A stretch of 19,037 nucleotides of DNA, from NCBI GenBank assembly GCA_007123695.1, contig SLGN01000415.1:1-19037 (forward strand), read 5' to 3'. The translations under genes were made by a program, and so were the position numbers. A model generated the notes under the pieces. It did not search any database and was not told where the DNA came from. It was given only the letters and a program-made list of their open reading frames with translations. This DNA comes from Verrucomicrobiales bacterium (GTDB lineage: Bacteria; Verrucomicrobiota; Verrucomicrobiia; Verrucomicrobiales; DEV007). Shown here in pieces: positions 6,468 to 13,524 of this stretch (its first letter is position 1; the number at the start of each line of letters is the position of its first letter).

Positions 6468-7841
6468 ATGGACCATCGCCCCGCGACCCTGCTTCTCGCC
6501 GCCGCCCTGACCCTCGCCACGCCCTTCCTCGCGGGGCAGGAGGGAGCCAACCCCGGTGCCGTATCGGAACGGCTCCGCAACGCGCTCCGCAACGTCACGC
6601 CCGAGTCGGGCCCGGCCGCTGCCGAGGAGCCTGCGAGGAAAGACCCCGAGGAAGCCGTGCGCGAGGCCACCCGCATTTTCCAGAACGCCGCCGAGGGAAT
6701 CGATGCGGAGAAGCTCAAGGAAAGCGCCGCCAAGATCGACGACGGGGGACTGCTCGACAAGGCCAAGGGCGCCGCCGACCAGATGAAGAGCGAGGGCCTT
6801 CTCGACGAAGTTGCCGGGAAGGCCGGGCCGGCGATGGAGCAGATGAAGGCCGACGGCAGCCTCGACGAAGCGGCGGCCAAGGCCGAGGCGGTGCTGCGCT
6901 CTGCCGCCGAGGGAGTGCCCTCCGCCGCAGGGGGCGAGGCGGCGGCGCGGGAGCGGGCCGAGGAAGCCCCCGTGATCGTGCCCTCCGACGTGCCGGCGAC
7001 GAGACCGCCTCCCGGGGTGGCCGGCGGTGTGCCCACGCCAGTGGCCATGCCCCTCGATCCGGGGGAAAGCGCCCCCGCCGTCGAGCCCGCGCCGCCTGCG
7101 GCGGCCGGCGCCCTTCCCAGTGCCGTGGCCGTCGCCACCGGCACCGCCACCGTGGTCGAGACCGGCCGGGCCCGCGCCCTGCCCGATGCCCCGCCGACCA
7201 CCCCGAGCATTCCCGAACTGCCGGTGCTCGACCTCGACGAAGTGCCCGCGCCCATGCCGCTGGAGAGGAAATACGGGCACGCCGGCTCGCGCGGCGGCAG
7301 GGTGCGTGCCGAGGAGCGCACCCACATGGAGATCCGCTCGAAGGAATCCGTCATGGACAACGCCAAGGGCATCCTTACCTTCACCGGAGACGTCTTCATC
7401 GACGCGCCCGAATACGAGATGAGATGCGAGAAGCTCGTCATCTACCTTGCCGACGGGGTCGGCATGGAAGGGAGCGGGGAAAGCGACTCCAGCTTCAAGC
7501 GCGCCGTCGCCACTGGGGGCATGGTCGAGATCAAGCGCTTCGCCGTCGACGAGAAAGGCAACGAAAAGGTCCAGATCGCCCTCGGCCGCATCGCCGACTA
7601 CAACGCCGTGACCAACGAGTTCGTCCTCACCGGCGGCCCCCCCTACATCCAGGACGGCGACAAATTCGTCAAGACCGAGTCGGAGGACGCGAAGGTCATC
7701 ATGCGCGGGAACGGCATCTACGAGATCATCGGATCGACCGGGCGCCAGCACATCTCGATCCCCGTGGAGAACGACGGCAAGAAAAAGGGCCCGAACATGA
7801 TGCCGTCGGGACTCGAGGGAACAATGAACCGGCGCCGCTGA
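6468..7841 (+). CDS. lptA: LptA/OstA-like periplasmic LPS-transport protein with long N-terminal extension
   Basis: A 457-residue protein with a signal peptide (about 1-22, ending LAGQ). Residues 30-150 are charged and probably helical, with about three imperfect repeats of 17-20 residues (91-147). Residues 165-265 are rich in Pro, Ala and Val and probably disordered. The OstA/LptA domain is at the C-terminus (about 283-425). It includes a MDNAKGILTFTGDVFI segment (296-311), and an EMRCEKLVIYL strand (317-327) in which polypeptides of this family record the phrase 'makes a new layer of strands'. LptA carries LPS across the periplasm and is usually about 180 residues, so more than half of this protein is extra. 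The start at 6468 lies 21 nt after lptC, without a Shine-Dalgarno sequence. Domain assignment is firm; the role of the extension is unknown. Confidence 0.85.
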   Translation: MDHRPATLLLAAALTLATPFLAGQEGANPGAVSERLRNALRNVTPESGPAAAEEPARKDPEEAVREATRIFQNAAEGIDAEKLKESAAKIDDGGLLDKAKGAADQMKSEGLLDEVAGKAGPAMEQMKADGSLDEAAAKAEAVLRSAAEGVPSAAGGEAAARERAEEAPVIVPSDVPATRPPPGVAGGVPTPVAMPLDPGESAPAVEPAPPAAAGALPSAVAVATGTATVVETGRARALPDAPPTTPSIPELPVLDLDEVPAPMPLERKYGHAGSRGGRVRAEERTHMEIRSKESVMDNAKGILTFTGDVFIDAPEYEMRCEKLVIYLADGVGMEGSGESDSSFKRAVATGGMVEIKRFAVDEKGNEKVQIALGRIADYNAVTNEFVLTGGPPYIQDGDKFVKTESEDAKVIMRGNGIYEIIGSTGRQHISIPVENDGKKKGPNMMPSGLEGTMNRRR

Positions 7842-7903
7842 TCCGGCGGCCTGCCCGACTGCCGCCGCACCGGCGCCGGGCTGAGCGACTGCGACCAACA
7901 CGA

Positions 7904-9157
7904 ATGAGCCACATGGACGAAAGGGACGAGATCGCCGAGCTGTTCGGCAACTCGGGCCGCTCCCGCAGCGGAGCCTACGCCGAAGAAATCCGGAACGACG
8001 ACGTGCCGCCGTCCGCATCGACCGGCAAGCCCGCGCCCGCGCCCAAGCCGGTCAAGCTGAGGCCGCCCGAAAACGTAGAGCCCCATCCTCTGGAGCGTCC
8101 CGCTCCTCGCCCAGCGGCCCCGCGACCCGCTCCGGAAGCGACCGTCGCCGACGCGGAGTTCCTCGTCGGCGACGAGGATCTCCCCGATTTCTCGCCCACC
8201 GATTTCGCCCCGCCCGGCGGCTCCCGTGTCGCCGCCGCAACCAAAACTCCTCCCGCCGCAGCGCCTCGCGAAGAGCCGCGGAAGCAAGTTCCCGCCGCGG
8301 CGCCTCCGGCCGCCGAGGCAAAACCGGCCGCCGCCGCCGAGGCTCCGCGCCCGCTGCACATGACCCACGGAGAGGGCACCGGCGCCTCGATCGCCTTTGC
8401 CAGCGACGCCGCCCTAGACCGCGACAATGCCGAGGGCGCCCTGCTCCAGACCCGCGGGCTCGTCAAGATCTACGACGGGCGCACCGTCGTGAACGGCGTC
8501 GACATCCATGTGCGCCCCGGCGAGATCGTGGGCCTGCTGGGACCGAACGGCGCCGGGAAGACGACCAGTTTCTACATGATCGTGGGCCTCGTCCCCCCGA
8601 ACGGAGGCGAAGTCGTCTTCGACGGAAACGACGTCACCCACATGCCGATGTTCAAGCGGGCCCGGCTCGGGATGGGCTATCTTCCGCAGGAAGAGTCCAT
8701 CTTCCGCAAGATGACCGTCGAGGAGAATCTGCTCGCGGTACTCGAGACCCTGGGCCTCTCGCGCAAGGAGCGGCTCGCGCGGTGCCAGGAGCTGCTGGAG
8801 CGCTTCTCCATCACCCACATCCGCAAGAACGTCGCCCTGACCTGCTCGGGCGGGGAAAAACGGCGTCTCACCATCGCCCGCTCCCTCGTCACCATGCCGA
8901 GCCTGCTCATGCTCGACGAGCCCTTCTCCGGCGTCGATCCGATCGCCGTCAACGAGATCCAGGGCATCGTCGAGGACTTGCGCCGCAGCGGGCTGGCCAT
9001 CCTCATCACCGACCACAATGCGCGCCAGACCCTCGAACTCGTCGACCGCGCCTACCTCATCTACGAAGGGCGGGTCCTGCGCGAGGGCACCCGAGACTTC
9101 CTCATCAACGACCCCGTCAGCCGCGAGCTCTACCTCGGCGACCGCTTCACGATGTAG
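7904..9157 (+). CDS. lptB: LptB, LPS-export ABC transporter ATPase, with N-terminal extension
   Basis: A 417-residue protein. The ABC ATPase occupies about 180-417: Walker A GPNGAGKTT (213-221), Q-loop Q262 in YLPQEESIF, signature CSGGEKRR (314-321), Walker B LLMLDEP (334-340) with catalytic E339, and switch histidine H371. The end, YLGDRFTM, matches the LptB C-terminus. LptB powers LPS extraction from the inner membrane with LptF and LptG, which are not in this window. Typical LptB is about 240 residues; here 175 residues rich in Pro, Ala and charge precede the ATPase. The ATG at 7904 was chosen because G/C-rich third positions continue through this region. An internal ATG at 8360 would give a more normal 265-residue protein, and neither has a Shine-Dalgarno sequence. 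It is the last gene of the kdsA-lptC-lptA-lptB run, 62 nt after lptA. Confidence 0.95.
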   Translation: MSHMDERDEIAELFGNSGRSRSGAYAEEIRNDDVPPSASTGKPAPAPKPVKLRPPENVEPHPLERPAPRPAAPRPAPEATVADAEFLVGDEDLPDFSPTDFAPPGGSRVAAATKTPPAAAPREEPRKQVPAAAPPAAEAKPAAAAEAPRPLHMTHGEGTGASIAFASDAALDRDNAEGALLQTRGLVKIYDGRTVVNGVDIHVRPGEIVGLLGPNGAGKTTSFYMIVGLVPPNGGEVVFDGNDVTHMPMFKRARLGMGYLPQEESIFRKMTVEENLLAVLETLGLSRKERLARCQELLERFSITHIRKNVALTCSGGEKRRLTIARSLVTMPSLLMLDEPFSGVDPIAVNEIQGIVEDLRRSGLAILITDHNARQTLELVDRAYLIYEGRVLREGTRDFLINDPVSRELYLGDRFTM

Positions 9158-9210
9158 CGGCACCCCTGCGGTCCGGGTGCGAATTCCCGGCCGAATCGAG
9201 GAAGGATCAC

Positions 9211-9240
9211 TTGTCAAGACACCCCCGCATCTGCTACGTT
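9211..9240 (+). promoter_or_regulatory. Candidate promoter for hpf (extended -10)
   Basis: TTGTCA (9211-9216) matches the -35 consensus at 5 of 6 positions. After 18 nt comes TACGTT (9235-9240), preceded by TG at 9232-9233, an extended -10 arrangement. It lies in the 142-nt gap between lptB and hpf, about 60 nt before the hpf start, so hpf can probably be expressed apart from the LPS operon, as expected for a stationary-phase or stress gene. Confidence 0.45.
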
Positions 9241-9299
9241 CCACCCTTACCCCCACGCCCCGGGCTCCGCCGGAGCGAACCAACCGAACCATCCACACC

Positions 9300-9881
9300 A
9301 TGCAAGTCTCCAACGCCAACATGCCCATCACCGTAACCGGCCGCCACGTCTCCGTGACCGAGGCCATGCGCGAATACGCCGAGAAGAAGGTGGCCGGCTT
9401 GCACCTCGACTACCCCCGCATCATCGAGGCCAAAGTGATCCTCAACGTCGAGCAGGACCGGCACATCGCCGAGATCATCCTCTTCTGCGCGAACCACATC
9501 GTCATCGAGGCCGACACCACGACCCAGGACATGTATGCCTCCATCGACGAGACCATTTCCAAGATCGCCCGCCGCATGCGCAAGCACAAGACCCGCATGC
9601 TCAAGTCGCACCGGCCCGACAAGAAGCGCAAATCCATGCGCCTCGTCCACGAGATGGTCTTCCCCGCCGAGCTTCCCGAGGAGCCCGAGGCCGAGCACGA
9701 GCCCCACATCGTCCACAAGGAGAAGTACAAGATCAAGCACCTCTACACCGACGAGGCGATCATGGACATGGAGATGAACGAAAAGCCCTTCATCCTGTTC
9801 CACGACGCCAAAAGCGATCAGCTCGCCATCCTCTACCGCCGCGAAGACGGCGACTACGGCATGATCCCCGCCGTGGAGTGA
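9300..9881 (+). CDS. hpf: Ribosome hibernation promoting factor, long form
   Basis: A 193-residue protein of the HPF/RaiA family. The N-terminal domain (about 8-105) begins MPITVTGRHVSVTEAM and has a basic helix, KIARRMRKHKTRMLKSHR (88-105), typical of the part that sits in the ribosomal decoding and tRNA sites. The C-terminal domain (about 137-193) shows the long-form pattern: YTDEAIMDMEM (149-159), PFILFHDA (163-170) and AILYRREDGDYGMI (176-189). In other bacteria long HPF alone forms inactive 100S ribosome dimers through this domain. The ATG at 9300 fits the family start; upstream in-frame codons have no such resemblance. hpf often lies near lptB in Gram-negatives, usually with rpoN between them; rpoN is absent here. 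Confidence 0.95.
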   Translation: MQVSNANMPITVTGRHVSVTEAMREYAEKKVAGLHLDYPRIIEAKVILNVEQDRHIAEIILFCANHIVIEADTTTQDMYASIDETISKIARRMRKHKTRMLKSHRPDKKRKSMRLVHEMVFPAELPEEPEAEHEPHIVHKEKYKIKHLYTDEAIMDMEMNEKPFILFHDAKSDQLAILYRREDGDYGMIPAVE

Positions 9882-10039
9882 AGCGCGTCCTGCGGATCCG
9901 TTTCCGTCCGGATATGAATTGGGGAGCACTCCTCGATCTCCGCTGGCGCTGATCTTTGCACGGGGAGGAACACGGGTGAAGGAAACGGGTCCCGGCACTG
10001 CCGATCCTGCGATGCGCCGCGAACGCAAAACCACGTCCC

Positions 10040-11413
10040 CTACGCGAGAATGTCGCGAGGGACGCGTCCGTGGACGTCGGTGAGACGGAAGTCGCGTCCG
10101 GCGTGGCGGAAGGTGAGGCGTTCGTGGTCGATCCCGAGCAGGTGCAGGATGGTGGCGTGCAGATCATGGACGTGGAGCCGGTTTTCCTGCGCCTTGAAGC
10201 CGAAGTCGTCGGTGGCGCCGTAGGCCATGCCGCCGCGGACTCCGCCGCCGGCCATCCACATGGTGAAGCCGTGGGGGTTGTGGTCGCGTCCGTTCCCGTT
10301 CTCGGTCACGGGCGTGCGTCCGAACTCGCCTCCCCAGATCACGAGGGTCTCGTCGAGGAGTCCGCGCTGCTTGAGGTCCTCGAGCAGCGCGGCGACGGGC
10401 CGGTCGATGTCGGCGGCGAGCTTGCGGGTCTTTTCCTCGTGCCCGCTGTGGGTGTCCCAGGGCTGTCCGTTGCCATAGTAGACCTGGACGAAGCGCACCC
10501 CGCGCTCGGAGAGGCGGCGGGCGAGGAGGCAGCCGTTGGGGAAATGGCCCTCGCCGTAGGCTTCGCGCACGCTCTCGGGCTCGCGGGCGATGTCGAAGGC
10601 GTCGCTGGCCTCGAACTGCATGCGGAAGGCGGTTTCCATCGCAGCGATGCGGCCCTCGAGGACCGGGTCGGCGCCGCCGCGCCCGGCGAGGTGCTCGCGG
10701 TTGAGCGCGGCGGCGAGATCGAGCTGGCCGCGCTGGGCGGCGGTGTCGGGCTCGGGATGGCTCAGCCAGGGGATCATCCGCTGGGGATCGATGCTGGAGT
10801 GGTTGACGTAGACCCCCTGGTGCTGCGGCGGGAGAAAGGCGCTGTGCCACAGCTCGGTGAAGCGGACGGGACGGCCGGGGCAGAGGACGAGGTAGGAGGG
10901 AAGGTTGCGGTTTTCGGACCCGAGGCCGTAGGACGTCCAGGCGCCCAGGCTGGGGACCTTGGGCGTCATCGTGCCGTTGTTCATGAGGAAGAGGGCCGGC
11001 CCGTGGTTCGGGTTGTCGGTGTAGCACGAGTTGAGGACGCAGAGGTCGTCGGCGTGCCGTGCCGTGAGGGGCAGCAGTTCGCTCACTTGCAGGCCGCTGC
11101 GGCCGTGCCGGGAGTAGGCGAAGGGCACGCCCATGAGCCCGCCGGTGGGTCGTTCGGTGCGCAGATCGGCACCTTCGGGGCGCTGGCCGTCGTATTTTGT
11201 CAGGGCCGGCTTGGGGTCGAAGAAGTCGGGGCCGAAGGGGCCGCCGTTCATGAAGAGATGGATGACGCGCTTCGCCCGCGGGGCGAAGTGGAGCCCGCCG
11301 AGCTCGCCTGCCGCGCCCAGGGCCGAAGCGAGCCCGAGCGATCCGAGGCCTCCGCCGAGGCGTTTGAGGGCGGAGCGTCGGTCGACGGGGGCGGAGAAGG
11401 CGGAGTGAGTCAT
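10040..11413 (-). CDS. DUF1501 protein with Tat signal
   Basis: A 457-residue protein that starts with a twin-arginine export signal: RR at 12-13 in DRRSALKRLGGG, then a weakly hydrophobic Gly/Ala/Leu stretch to about residue 37. The body is a DUF1501 domain, related to the alkaline phosphatase/sulfatase fold. It includes HLFMNGGP (52-59), FFDPKPALTKYDGQ (64-77), VIWGGEFGRTPVTENGNGRDH and, near the end, HDLHATILHLLGIDH. DUF1501 proteins are abundant in Planctomycetes and Verrucomicrobia and usually sit beside DUF1549/DUF1553 genes. Their biochemical function is not established. The Tat signal implies folding, perhaps with a metal, before export. The start lies 4 nt after the upstream DUF1549/DUF1553 gene stop, so the two are one transcript. 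The stop converges with hpf across a 158-nt gap. Confidence 0.95.
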   Translation of the reverse strand: MTHSAFSAPVDRRSALKRLGGGLGSLGLASALGAAGELGGLHFAPRAKRVIHLFMNGGPFGPDFFDPKPALTKYDGQRPEGADLRTERPTGGLMGVPFAYSRHGRSGLQVSELLPLTARHADDLCVLNSCYTDNPNHGPALFLMNNGTMTPKVPSLGAWTSYGLGSENRNLPSYLVLCPGRPVRFTELWHSAFLPPQHQGVYVNHSSIDPQRMIPWLSHPEPDTAAQRGQLDLAAALNREHLAGRGGADPVLEGRIAAMETAFRMQFEASDAFDIAREPESVREAYGEGHFPNGCLLARRLSERGVRFVQVYYGNGQPWDTHSGHEEKTRKLAADIDRPVAALLEDLKQRGLLDETLVIWGGEFGRTPVTENGNGRDHNPHGFTMWMAGGGVRGGMAYGATDDFGFKAQENRLHVHDLHATILHLLGIDHERLTFRHAGRDFRLTDVHGRVPRDILA

Positions 11414-11417
11414 CGGA

Positions 11418-13385
11418 TCAGTCGAGGTAGAGAAATTCGTTCGAGGTCAGGAGGACCTGGGCGTAGCGGGGCCACGAGCCGCCCCCGGAGAGGAAGTCGA
11501 GGCCGAGGCGACGCTCGCGCTCGCTCGGCTCGCGCTGGAAGAGCCGCGCGTAGGCGGCGGCGATGCGGTCTCCGTCGTCGGCGGTGGCCTCGGCCACGGT
11601 GGCGGCGAGGTGCTCGGCCCGGGCGATGACGAAAGGACCGTTCAGCGAGAAGAGCTGCTGCAGGGGCGTGGCCGTCTCGGTGCGGGTCGAGCTGTGGGCG
11701 ATCGGGTCGGGGAAGTCGTTGATGCGCAGGATCTCGTTGACCTGGCGGCGCTTTACCTGCCCGTAGAGGGTGCGCCGGGTCGTCTCGGGGTCGTCGAGAT
11801 CGACCGGTTCGCCGCCGATGGAGAGGTCGAGCTCGCCGGTGGCCACGAGCATGGCGTCGCGCCAGGCCTCGACGTCGAGGCGGCGGCGCGGGCCGTAGGA
11901 GTAGAGGCGTCCGCCGGGATCGCGCGCCATTGCTTCGGTCGGGACGAGCGAACTCTGCCGCCATGTCGCCGAGGAAAGGATCTCGCGGTGCAGCCATTTG
12001 ATCGACCAGCCCGCCGCGACGAAGCGGGCGGCGAGGTCGTCGAGCAGTTCGGGATGGCTCGGAGCCTCGCCGGCGGGACCGAACTCGCTGGGCGTGGCGA
12101 CGAGGCCGCGTCCGAAATGCTGCAGCCAGACGCGGTTGACGATGACGCGGGCGCTGAGGGGGGCGGCCTCTTCGACGAGGGCACGCGCCAGCTCGAGCCG
12201 GCCGCTGCCCCGGTCGAGGGGGCGGGGGCTGCCGTCGGCGCGGGGAAAGGCGGAGAGAAAGCGCCGCGGCACGAGGTCGCCAGGTGCGTTGGGGTCGCCC
12301 CGGCGGTGCAGGGGCAGGTCGCGGGACATGCCGGCGACGTATTCGAGCTTGGTGCCGTGCTCGTCGCCATCCTTGGGCTTCACGAAGAGGGCCGCCTCCA
12401 GCACGGCGGGGGCGGTGGCGGTGTCGTAGTGCGGGGTGGCCGCGCGGATCGAGGCGATTTCGGACTCGAAGGCGGCGAGCCGCTCTTTGAGGTCCTCGGG
12501 CGCGGGCTTGGTCTTCTTGAGCGCGTCGCGCTCGCCCTCGAGCTTCTTGACGCGGTCCCGCGCGTCTTTCACCGGGGCCCAAAGTTCGTCGGGCAGCACG
12601 GGACGGTCGGCGACCTGGACGCTGGCGAAGACGCCGGCGAGGGCATAGTAGTCCTCGGCGGAGACCGGATCCGTCATGTGGTCGTGGCAGCGGGCGCAGC
12701 CGAGGGTCAGCCCGAGGAAGGTGCGCCCGACGGCGTCCATGCGCTCTTCCCATTCCTCGGCCACGGTCACGCCGATGATTTCGGGGGGCAGTTGCAGCTC
12801 TTTCCAGTAGCTGGGGCTGAGCCCGAGAAAGCCGAGGGCGGCGTTGTCCTCGGGTCGCGGATCGGCGAGCAGGTCGTTGGCGAGCTGGTGGACGACGAAG
12901 CGGTCGTAGGGCAGGTCGCGGTTGAAGGCCTCGACGACCCAGTCGCGGTAGAGCCACGAGGGGCTCTTGGTGTCGCTCCACGATTCGGTGACGTCGGCAT
13001 AGCGGGCGAGGTCGAGCCAGTGGCGCCCCCATCGCTCGCCGTAGTGGGGGCTCGCGAGCAGGGCTTCCATCTGGGCCTCGAAATTGCCCGACGCGGATTC
13101 CTCGGGGGGGAGACCGACGAGGCCGAAGGAGAGGCGGCGGGAAAGGGTGCGAGGATCGGCCTCGGGCGCAGGGGAGAGACCCGCCTTTTCCATGGAGGCG
13201 AGGATGAATCGGTCGATGCGGTTCCTCGGCCAGCTCTCGTCGGAGACCTCGGGCAGGGGCTGCTCGCGGAGGGGCTGGAAGGACCAGGGCAGAGGGCCGG
13301 ACCCGTCTTCCCCCGCCGCCAGCGCCGGGACGAGGCACGCAGCGAAGAGGCCGATCTGGATCCCACGGCTGGCGAAAGCGGTCAT
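11418..13385 (-). CDS. Secreted DUF1549/DUF1553 protein with CxxCH motif
   Basis: A 655-residue protein with a signal peptide (about 1-24, ending ALAAG). DUF1549 (about 52-260) contains RIDRFILASMEKAGLSP (56-72), GERWGRHWLDLARYAD (116-131) and CARCHDH (230-236), a CxxCH haem-c-type motif seen in this family. A short charged coiled-coil-like insert (about 272-315) follows. DUF1553 (about 375-655) contains PRPLDRGSGRLELARALV (388-404 region), SARVIVNRVWLQHFGRGLV and a terminal LTSNEFLYLD. Many relatives also carry an N-terminal planctomycete cytochrome c domain; this one does not. Partner DUF1501 follows 4 nt downstream. The molecular role is unknown. The ATG at 13383-13385 is preferred because it gives a clean signal peptide; longer frames upstream run antisense to the histidine kinase gene. 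Confidence 0.95.
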   Translation of the reverse strand: MTAFASRGIQIGLFAACLVPALAAGEDGSGPLPWSFQPLREQPLPEVSDESWPRNRIDRFILASMEKAGLSPAPEADPRTLSRRLSFGLVGLPPEESASGNFEAQMEALLASPHYGERWGRHWLDLARYADVTESWSDTKSPSWLYRDWVVEAFNRDLPYDRFVVHQLANDLLADPRPEDNAALGFLGLSPSYWKELQLPPEIIGVTVAEEWEERMDAVGRTFLGLTLGCARCHDHMTDPVSAEDYYALAGVFASVQVADRPVLPDELWAPVKDARDRVKKLEGERDALKKTKPAPEDLKERLAAFESEIASIRAATPHYDTATAPAVLEAALFVKPKDGDEHGTKLEYVAGMSRDLPLHRRGDPNAPGDLVPRRFLSAFPRADGSPRPLDRGSGRLELARALVEEAAPLSARVIVNRVWLQHFGRGLVATPSEFGPAGEAPSHPELLDDLAARFVAAGWSIKWLHREILSSATWRQSSLVPTEAMARDPGGRLYSYGPRRRLDVEAWRDAMLVATGELDLSIGGEPVDLDDPETTRRTLYGQVKRRQVNEILRINDFPDPIAHSSTRTETATPLQQLFSLNGPFVIARAEHLAATVAEATADDGDRIAAAYARLFQREPSERERRLGLDFLSGGGSWPRYAQVLLTSNEFLYLD

Positions 13386-13387
13386 CC

Positions 13388-13401
13388 GGGGAAGATTCCC
13401 C
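13388..13401. promoter_or_regulatory. Palindrome GGGGAA-GA-TTCCCC upstream of the DUF1549 gene
   Basis: A perfect 6-bp inverted repeat with a 2-nt centre. It lies 2 bp upstream of the DUF1549 gene's ATG. CC and GG flanks extend it with a one-base offset (13386-13404). It covers the candidate -10 element of that gene, which is where a repressor would act. It could instead form a small RNA hairpin at the start codon. Confidence 0.4.
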
Positions 13402-13420
13402 CGGACCGCCGCCGGGCCAA
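13392..13420 (-). promoter_or_regulatory. Candidate promoter for the DUF1549-DUF1501 pair
   Basis: On the minus strand, TTGGCC (13415-13420) and AATCTT (13392-13397) are separated by 17 nt, matching consensus at 4 and 3 of 6 positions. The ATG begins 7 nt after the -10, so a real promoter here would give a leaderless message. The -10 lies inside the palindrome at 13388-13401. Confidence 0.3.
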
Positions 13421-13482
13421 GAGGCGCGGTTGCGCCCGGCGGGCGGAGGCGAAGCCGGAGAGGGCGTGGACCGCGCCGCCGC

Positions 13483-13520
13483 AAGAATCGCTGGCATCCC
13501 CTTCCGGCTGGACGATTCTT
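13483..13520. promoter_or_regulatory. Inverted repeat AAGAATCG-N22-CGATTCTT before the histidine kinase
   Basis: Perfect 8-bp arms at 13483-13490 and 13513-13520 are separated by 22 bp, so arm centres are 30 bp apart (about three helical turns). The right arm ends 4 bp before the histidine kinase ATG. AT-rich arms stand out in this GC-rich region. The layout suits a dimeric regulator, possibly the response regulator of the same operon. Confidence 0.4.
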
Positions 13521-13524
13521 CCCC

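Noticed and set aside
5451..8018. An 855-codon minus-strand open frame opposite the kdsA-lptA region
   Set aside because: It runs antisense to four coupled LPS genes and has His/Gly/Arg-rich low-complexity sequence with no recognisable domain.
9896..9913. ATCCG-N8-CGGAT inverted repeat just after hpf as a terminator
   Set aside because: The stem is only 5 bp with a wide loop and no following T run. It is too weak to annotate.
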